The position numbers and the translations under genes were made by a program. The notes beneath the pieces were generated by a model. That model saw only the letters and a program-made list of their open reading frames with translations, was not told where the DNA came from and made no database searches. A DNA stretch of 64,000 nt from Cryptomeria japonica (taxonomy: Eukaryota; Streptophyta; Pinopsida; Cupressales; Cupressaceae): contig NC_081415.1 in assembly GCF_030272615.1 (NCBI RefSeq), positions 600,307,644 to 600,371,643 on the forward strand, in the 5' to 3' direction. The stretch's first letter is position 1. Every line of letters starts with the position of its first letter. This document shows positions 57,178 through 64,000 of this stretch, piece after piece.

Positions 57178-57683
57178 CATAAGAAAATGTGGGTAAAGAA
57201 AGAAAATCAGAATGTGCAGAATAACTCCACACCTGAATTCGGTAATGGAACCTCATTCGATAACTAGGGATTTTTGGCCTTAGGGGGAGTTTTTCATGCA
57301 AATCAATAGAACCCCCTTGGAGAGATTTGTAACTGGTTTCGGAAGGTGCAAAAGACTCAGATTGAGCATGTAGTTGATATTCAAAATATTTTGAAGGACT
57401 TCGACAATCGGGTGGAAGCAATGATGACAAATAGTGTAATCGAAAGCTTTAAGGTTGAGCATTTATAACAACTAGAAATTAGGTTTTCAAAGGTTGAAAA
57501 AGAGAATTTTGAAGGTTAAATTTTCACAATGAGAATGAGAGAAAATAGCAGAGTTGAAGAATGAAAGAGGTTTGACAGTGAAACTGAGCTTGAAACGATC
57601 ATTCAATGATTTCCTGCGCCAAGTTGAAAATCAAAGAGGTATTTATTTGTTCACAAGATATTGTTTAAAACCCTAGAATCATC
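57178..57683 (+). other. Element C spacer between ORF1 and ORF2
   Basis: Coding-like traces continue in the ORF1 frame past several stops (WFRKVQKTQIEHVVDI near 57,340; RFSKVEKENFEG near 57,480), suggesting ORF1 once extended into another coiled-coil stretch. No domain is recognised. Confidence 0.4.
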
Positions 57684-60600
57684 ATGGCATCTGCATCCGA
57701 AATTGCTACCCCTCTAGTTGTCAAGATTTCTGAGAGGCAAAGGCCCATTTTCAAGAGACATCCTTTCAAATCGGTTGAAGATGATCCGGAAATAGCATTT
57801 TCTTTAGTTTCGTACGATGTTATTCATAATGAAGATATAAGGGCATACATTCATTGTGACATTGAAGAACTTAGAAATGTAGACATGCTTACACTCTACA
57901 ACAAGCATATGGCAAATATTCTTGGCAATCTGAAGCCGAAATACCAAATTCTTCATGAAAAGGGCTTCGCTTAGTTTGTTCATTTTCCAATATTCGATGA
58001 AGCAAAATGGGTTCAGTACATTCTCAGCAAGGTTCATGATGAATTCATTTGGCTAGACAGACCGCATAAGATTACAAAGAAGGCCATTCAGGTAGTCACA
58101 TGTTTGAGTGAAACCGATGAGATTCCTAGCCTAAGGAAAGTTTAGAATACCATTGTGGAAGATGTTACTGGTTCCCAATATAACAACCGGTCCATGAAAA
58201 TCAACGATATAGTTGACCATAATGTGAGATTTGCCTCAATGGTGGTGGGCTATAAAGTATATCAATCTAGCAAGCAGAACTCAATCTTCGGTACAACAAT
58301 ATTCACTACATATCAGATGTTGAAGGAGAATAGACGGTGTGATCTTTGTTCTATGCTTTTGACTAAATTGTTGACTAACTTGAAGAAAATAAAATAGGAC
58401 AAGAAACATACTTTCAAGTTTGGATCTTTAATTGTGTACTTATCTCTATATTTCCTAAATGAGATCCTTGGTATTGGAAAATTCCAGTGGGCTTATGACA
58501 AACCGGTGGCGATACAAATTAAGGAAGGGTTGATGGGTATAGTTGATGATACAATGAGGATATCTACATTATGGGGCTATTTCAATAACTTTCAATCCTC
58601 TATGAAAGCTAGAGAAATAATTCCTAAGGAGATAGTTGAGAAATATGAGAAGACAATTTGTTTTATGGTTGATAAAGATCAATGCCATATGGAGGTTGTT
58701 GAGCCATGAACCACTTGGATCATGCCCATGGGGTATGAGGTAGATGTTATTACACTTGAAGCATATGCACAACATCTACTGAGTCAACCGATAGTTCATA
58801 AGGAAGAAAGATTTGGAACTTACCAAGAAAATAACCTTAATCTACATAAGAAATTCACTGAGGCCAAAAGTAAGAGGAAGGTGAGAAAGGAGGTAGAGGA
58901 ACTTTCAGAGAAGATGGGAATTACCTGGGAAGCAGTGCAGCAGGCAAGGGAGAAAAACATTTTGAAGGAGGAAGATATGGTGAAGCCACAAGCTAAACCG
59001 GTTCCTCCCAAGCAGCCCAAGGCCAAGCCTAGCAAATCAGCACCTACCTTCGGTGCGCAGAAACTAGTACCTCCACCTAAGCTTAAACCAACAACATCTA
59101 TCGATGGAGTAGAGAAAAGGAAGAAGGAGAAGTCCATAGGGCAATATGCTATAGCAGAAGAGGAAATTAAATCGGATGAAGAGGTGAGACAAGTTAAAAA
59201 GACTGATACCTATGCAAGGGTAGTCTGGAAGCCTACATCTGGTGATGCTCCTCTTGTTAAGAAAGTTAAGCCTCAAGCAAAGCCATTTGGAAGGGCTAAG
59301 GCAAGCAAGAAGAAGAAGTTTGAAATAGATGAAGTTCTCAAGTCCAGTAAGATTGAAATTCCATATGAAATTGTTGCCCCATTGACTTTACAGGAATTAA
59401 TGATGAGAATTTGAAGGATTTGAAAAATGTCTCTGTATATTATAAATTTTGAGGATAAACACTAGCAGGCAGTAGAAGAAGAAATTTTAGAATATATGGA
59501 TAAATTTAGTAAGGTATTAATAGAATTATCATTTATGATCCCCAATAGCTTGTATGACATCTTGGATGCTCGGAGACACACCACCAGTATAGAAGATTAA
59601 AGGTTGAAATAATTTACACTAGTAAAGCTATGTTCAAAAATAACTAGAGAAGAAATACCTAAGATTTTGGGACTTGCAAAGGAAAACTTCCAAAGCAAGC
59701 ATAGAGTGAATAAAATAATGATCAAAAGGGTAGATGCAATAGTGAAAGACACTGAAGATATTTTGAGGAAATTTTTGAAAGAGAATGGCCATCAAGTTAT
59801 TCTGGAGAAGAATGATACCTAATCAGGAGGACATTCAAGTAAAGACACTTCTCCTCCAGCAATATATGTACAGACAGAAGTTCCACAGAATCAGCCCACT
59901 ATACAAATTGATCTGGTTGAATAGGTAGCTCCAGCTAATACCACTGAAAATCAAGCAGTGGATAACTCTGGTGATGCTACTCAGGATCCTCTTGAGATAG
60001 AAATAATTGTAGAGATGATAGCAGAGGAGTTAGGTGAAGTGGAAAAGACTACAGATGATGGCAAAGTTGGTGAGAAAGGTGAAGGGGATGTAGATATAGA
60101 ATCAGTGAAAGGAAAAGGGTAAAGAGAAAAGAGATAAAGCTTCGGCAACCATGACCAAAGCTATTGTCCCTGATAAGGGAAAGCAGATTGCAGTTGAAGA
60201 TGATCTTTCTCATGGTCCGGTTGATCTAAGCACCTTATCCCCTCTTCAAGGATTAAGGCCACTCTTGCACACATCAAGGCCAATGAGGACTTACTCAAGT
60301 CCTCTTTGGAAAAGAAAGAAGTGATATCTTTGGCCACTGCATTTTTGGAAAAAAAATTGCCTAACCTTAAGCAAATTTCAAATGACTCACCCTCTAGTAA
60401 GCTTAAGGATATGTTGAATAAAGTAGAGTCCGATTTTGTATCATTGGAGAAAGCAACAGATATAAAGGTTTTGAATAAGCTCAATGAGATGAGGCTTCAA
60501 ACATATTTTAAGGCAATTGAAGATGAAAGAGAAGTTTTGAAGACTAGGGTGAAGAGTGCAAAGGATGCATTAGGTGAAGGTGGTAAAATATTTAAATCGT

Positions 60601-60797
60601 GTCTATTTTTGCCCAAATTTATTGTAGATATTGATAAGCAAATAAGATATTTTGAAGGGAAGATTGCAAGTATTGGTCATTCATTTACCCCTCATTCGAT
60701 TTTTCCTAGTTCCCTTGAAGATCAAATAATTGATTTTACTGACAAAATAAAGGGTTTGAATATAGAAAAAGAGAAAGTATTGAGCAGAGTGGGATAA
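57684..60797 (+). pseudogene. Element C ORF2: unrecognised large protein
   Basis: Begins MASASEIATPLVVKISERQR at 57,684 and stays mostly in one frame for about 1,040 codons. Stops lie near 57,974, 58,143, 58,397, 58,709, 59,414 and later, and a local frame disturbance near 60,120. Residues 1-340 look like a folded globular region (DEFIWLDRPHKITKKAI, VTCLSETDEIPSLRKV, FGSLIVYLSLYFLNEI, IGKFQWAYDKPVAIQIKEG). Residues 370-580 are Lys/Pro/Glu-rich and disordered (KPVPPKQPKAKPSKSAP). The last third is acidic, then helical and possibly coiled coil (KKEVISLATAFLEKKLPNL, NEMRLQTYFKAIEDEREVL). There is no RT, integrase or protease motif and no clear membrane anchor. It occupies the place of pol or of an env-like ORF. 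I do not recognise the family and assign no function. Confidence 0.65.
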
Positions 60798-61212
60798 CTA
60801 AGAAGTTTGATCACTCCCTGGATGGAAACCTTACTCGAAGCTCAGCAAGATTCTATCAGTGCCTTAGGGAAATAGGTGCCATATGATCTCAAAGGCATTG
60901 AAGTGCATGCATACATGTTTAGTGTTCTAATAAAATTTTTAGATTGTTTCCTAAGAGGATAGAATGGGTACTTGCAATCCTTAAAGGTTACCTATGTAAA
61001 TATTTTTAAATTCATGTAAATTATTGCATTCATTTGTACATAAGTTTTTGCGGATCCCTACCCTTTTCCATTGATGTCAAAGGGGAAGACAATTGGGAGT
61101 GTAGTGAAAATGTTGCTTATTCTTTGGGGGAGACAGTTGGAGTCAATTGAGTGTACAAATTTCAGATTGTCAGATTGTTCATAGTATTTCCATCAATGCC
61201 AAAGGGGGAGAT
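60798..61212 (+). other. Element C 3' untranslated region with polypurine tracts
   Basis: No gene. Purine tracts lie at 61,078-61,090 (CAAAGGGGAAGAC), 61,122-61,133 (TTTGGGGGAGAC) and, adjoining the LTR, 61,199-61,212 (CCAAAGGGGGAGAT). Confidence 0.8.
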
Positions 61213-62370
61213 TGTTAGCATAAGACGCTAGTGTGGTGATACTCTGGTGAGGAATGGTGATGCCTGATGCATGATATTGCTGAGGAGTTTTCATAGATGG
61301 CAACCCAACCTATTGATCTTATCTAATATGGAGTTTGGGATACTTGGTATGGAGTTTTGGTGCAAGTTTGTTAGTGATACTCTGTATACAGGTTTGGTGA
61401 ACAGTTCTCATTTCTAGTGATGTGTTTTTTATTCCTATAATCATATTTAAGTTGACTAAGTATGAGAAGAAGATTATCATGAAATATTATCCTCCGGTGT
61501 TGATTCTTCAACATGCTAGAAGGTCTGGTATCCGGTAGAGCAGTAAAACAGGATTATCTTTATTATTGGTGATGTATTATGTGGTCTGGATTGTTTGAGG
61601 TGATTCTGGTGGTTGTTGGTAAATTTGAGGTAATTGGACCAACTTATGGGAAGCATGTGATCATATGTTTTGGATCTAGAATATTTTTTTGTAAAGATCT
61701 CAGCCGACTTGAAGCTACATGTTTCATATTTTGATATTTTGTGAAGCTGACTTATGGGAGATACATTTTGCTAGTATGGATATATAAGATTGACTTGGTT
61801 AATGCTTTTATATGTAGATATGAAGTGTGATATTTTTTTGGGAGAGATTGAGTGCAATTTAATGTGCACACCTTGAATTTTGTTGATCTGGTAATCAGTA
61901 GTAGGCAAAAATAGAATAATTTATCAAAACAGTGCAGTGAATCACTTTGTGCCTAATCAGAACTGTTATTTGGCATGGTCAAATGCTTTTATTCAGTTCA
62001 TTACTCATTGTAGTCATTTTCTATTAGCTTGTAAGGCAATGAGCCTTCCTCTGAGTTGTACCCCTTTTATAATTAAGCAGTGAGCTCTAGGCAGTGTGCC
62101 TGAATGCATGTGCATTCCAACTCATGTAATAGTGTTATACTACTGGCCATAGTATAATAATATTGTGGGTTCAAATCCCATTTTGTTTTTCCCTTTCTGT
62201 GTTTCCACATTAAAATATTGGTGTTATGGTTTTGCGCTTGTTTGCTTTGTGTTTCTACATTTCAGTTTCTTATTTGTGCATCTAATTGATAAAGAATCAG
62301 ATTAACAATTTTATAAATACCAGAACACTGATTCACCCCCCCACCCTCTCAGTGTTCATTGATTCCAATA
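61213..62370 (+). repeat. Element C 3' LTR
   Basis: TGTTAGCATAAGAC...GATTCCAATA; the final CA has become TA. It includes GATTCACCCCCCCACCCTCTCA just before the end, and a CAGTGTGCCTGAATGCATGTG stretch shared with the 5' LTR. Confidence 0.9.
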
Positions 62371-62375
62371 GTAGG

Positions 62376-62990
62376 AGGTAGGACTGAGGCATATATAGGA
62401 GGAATGGGAGTAAGAAGGATACTTAGTCCATTATGAGGAGGAGGAATATGCATGGGTGTAGGCTCTCTAGGTTTAGTTAAGGCCACTTTTCATTTTGTAT
62501 AAGATAAGAAAAGGATGTCATTGCAAGGATTTAAGAGCTCGGGTTATTTAGGCCAAAATTAATCATAATTAAAATTTCAACGTGTCATTTTGGGTTGGAA
62601 AAGGCTATGATTAATTATTATAATGGTGACATTATGAAGGAATTTAAGACATTTATGAATTTTAGAAGAGATAGCTTTCATGGAAGAGAGCCAAAGATGT
62701 CCCAACTTTACACAAATTTAATTCGATGTAGGAATAATAGAAAAGATAACATCTAAGCACTTAGTACCAACCTGAACTAGAAGAGTGATAGAACCAATAG
62801 TAGGGAAAGAGAAACCATCATACATCTTAACCAAAACATCAAATTTATCATATGTTAATTAATGCAATTGTTGAGTAAAATGATTTTCTTCAATAATCAC
62901 ATTTACCATATGATAGTCCTAAAAATGACCAAGTGAAAATATCCATGTCTCAGGCAAAATGTTGGTCATTTCTCGATAAATTTTGTGTCC
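62376..62990 (-). pseudogene. gypsy-E interior fragment with protease-like segment
   Basis: The minus-strand translation at about 62,850-62,740 reads MYDGFSFPTIGSITLLVQVG then DVIFSIIPTS, which resembles the substrate-flap part of Tat-type proteases (compare MLPVQVG in gypsy-1). At 62,500-62,380 a proline-rich linker reads KPREPTPMHIPPPHNG. This continues into 48,968 once element C and one GTAGG are removed. The catalytic DGGA/DTGA motif is not visible. Confidence 0.5.
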
Positions 62991-63399
62991 TGTCATATGC
63001 TTCAGGCTTAGGGTTTAGGGTTTTATGTATAAGTCTTGGTTAAAACCCTTAAACTAGTTATAATTTCACATTACCTTTTTCACTTAAGTTCGAGGGTTCT
63101 AATAACGTTGGCAGCACCTTTTTTGTGTCCAAGGTGTTAATTTGTTCACCAGTTCTTGTTTTCCTAAGCCTGCATTTTCTTTCATCTAGGCGGGTTCCAT
63201 TTTAATATTTCATCGGCAGCATTTTCCTAAGTCTGACCTTAAGTATTGTTGCTGATATCTATGTGATAACAGTTGGGCTACTAAAGTTTCCCACTATCTT
63301 CACATGTGTTAATGGATGGAGATCTTTTAATCTTGATCAAAAGATGCTCGGTTGTTAAATGGCTAGAGAAGGCAGACACCATGGCCAACAGAATAAAGC
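62991..63399. other. Unassigned stretch with telomere-like box
   Basis: CTTAGGGTTTAGGGTTTTA at 63,007-63,025 contains two TTTAGGG-type units. In plants such telo boxes occur in promoters and as short interstitial repeats. Nothing else is recognised, and composition is less AT-rich than the surroundings. Confidence 0.5.
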
Positions 63400-63615
63400 T
63401 TGAATAGATTTGACCGCTCTCGCTACCCCACAGTCAAACATGCTCGAGGGATAATGATCGCAACATCACGAGATGATGCCACATGTCTAGGACAAATCAA
63501 GATAAGTCAAATGGTGAGAGTTGCTAACGATAATGAAGAGGATGATGAGTTGGAGGTGTCGTATTATTCTTTTGATGTATCCACTTACCACAAGAGATGG
63601 TCAATGCCCGATTGA
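63400..63615 (+). other. Unidentified 71-codon ORF, possibly a host gene fragment
   Basis: It reads MNRFDRSRYPTVKHARGIMI, then RDDATCLGQIKISQMVRVA, acidic NDNEEDDELEVSYYSFDVS and ends YHKRWSMPD. The preceding DNA in another frame (RCSVVKWLEKADTMANRIKLE) also looks coding, so this may be a frameshifted fragment of a larger gene. I do not recognise the family. Confidence 0.3.
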
Positions 63616-63644
63616 CTAGTATGATTCGTGCAATATGCCATCAT

Positions 63645-64000
63645 GGAGAGAATCAATGGTCCAGTTTCAAACTTTAACCAATGTTTATCTTTACAAGCTT
63701 CAATAACAGATCTCGGTTCAATTAGAGAAATAAGACATACCTCTTCATTTGCTAGTTTTCTTCTTGTAATAACTCCCTTGTTTCTATTTCTAATGATTTG
63801 ATCTTCAGAATGATTGAATCTTACATATCTTGGTGTCTTCTGAACTTCAGGTTCACTGCTCTAATCATTAGTCACAATTGAATTCTCTAATTGTATTGGT
63901 GTAACTGTCTCGATTTCCTGTACCATTTGAGGCATTGTCAGTTCAGTTATGATCATTTCCACTGTTAGTTCCCTATCATATGATATAGATTGATTTTTGT
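63645..64000 (-). pseudogene. Copia fragment (start of RT region), continues beyond window
   Basis: The minus-strand translation reads TPRYVRFNHSEDQIIRN, GVITRRKLANEEVCLISLIE and EACKDKHWLK, closely matching the segment between integrase and RT in Copia A2 (36,900-36,720). It is truncated on the left at about 63,645 and runs out of the window on the right. Stops are present, for instance near 63,862. Confidence 0.8.

Larger units (their letters stand above)
48969..62370 (+). mobile_element. Element C, pol-less LTR retrotransposon with two large ORFs
   Basis: LTRs are 48,969-50,045 and 61,213-62,370. The target duplication GTAGG is perfect on both sides (48,964-48,968 and 62,371-62,375). The primer site and polypurine tract match those of the Copia A and B elements, as does the TTCACCCCCC...CTCA motif at the LTR end, so its non-coding ends look Copia/SIRE-like. 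After removal of element D, the interior of about 5.2 kb holds a coiled-coil/zinc-knuckle ORF1 and a long ORF2. No protease, integrase, RT or RNase H is visible. It must have moved using enzymes of another element. Confidence 0.9.

Noticed and set aside
57684-60797. ORF2 of element C as a retroviral envelope
   Set aside because: No signal peptide, membrane anchor or cleavage site is visible. Position alone is not enough.
63007-63025. Interstitial telomere array
   Set aside because: Only two TTTAGGG-type units are present.
1-64000. tRNA, rRNA or CRISPR loci
   Set aside because: None seen. The tRNA-like words at LTR edges are primer-binding sites, and no regularly spaced short repeats with unique spacers occur.

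Overview
This window holds no intact host gene. It is plant nuclear heterochromatin made almost entirely of transposable elements inserted into one another. Copia elements with initiator-tRNA-Met primer sites, Tat-type Ty3/gypsy elements, a CACTA DNA transposon and DRM-type (plant-specific) methyltransferase fragments all point to a seed plant. The depth of nesting and the many worn-down copies would fit a large, slow-turnover genome such as a gymnosperm's, but that last step is inference.

Layout: (1) 1-26,393 is a minus-strand Tat-like Ty3/gypsy element (gypsy-1) whose 3' end lies outside the window. It is interrupted by Copia A1 (4,547-11,181, target duplication GTATT), by a 244-bp insertion (12,453-12,696) and, inside its 5' LTR, by a 9.2-kb CACTA transposon (14,645-23,840, target duplication AGA). 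(2) 26,394-29,761 is the 5' part of Copia-3, containing a solo LTR (26,486-27,347). (3) 29,762-33,526, 47,454-48,968 and 62,376-about 62,990 are pieces of older Ty3/gypsy relics. (4) 33,527-47,453 is Copia B (plus strand), whose 5' LTR is split by Copia A2 (33,810-40,492). (5) 48,969-62,370 is element C, an LTR element (target duplication GTAGG) that carries a gag-like coiled-coil/zinc-knuckle ORF and a second unrecognised large ORF but no pol. It is split by element D (50,185-56,178, target duplication AAGAG), the youngest and best preserved copy, a Tork-like Copia with only two nonsense codons. (6) 62,991-64,000 has a telomere-like box, an unidentified ORF and the start of another Copia fragment.

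The most interesting object is the CACTA element. It has matching CACTARTACATTTGG ends and GTCGG/GACGG-rich subterminal regions but no visible transposase. It carries captured pieces of a DRM de novo DNA methyltransferase gene arranged as inverted repeats: one palindrome with two arms of about 1.22 kb around a 9-nt loop, and two smaller hairpins. Transcription through it would give DRM-matching double-stranded RNA. In rice, CACTA elements encode miR820, which targets OsDRM2. This element therefore looks like a similar transposon-borne anti-DRM device, or the raw material for one.
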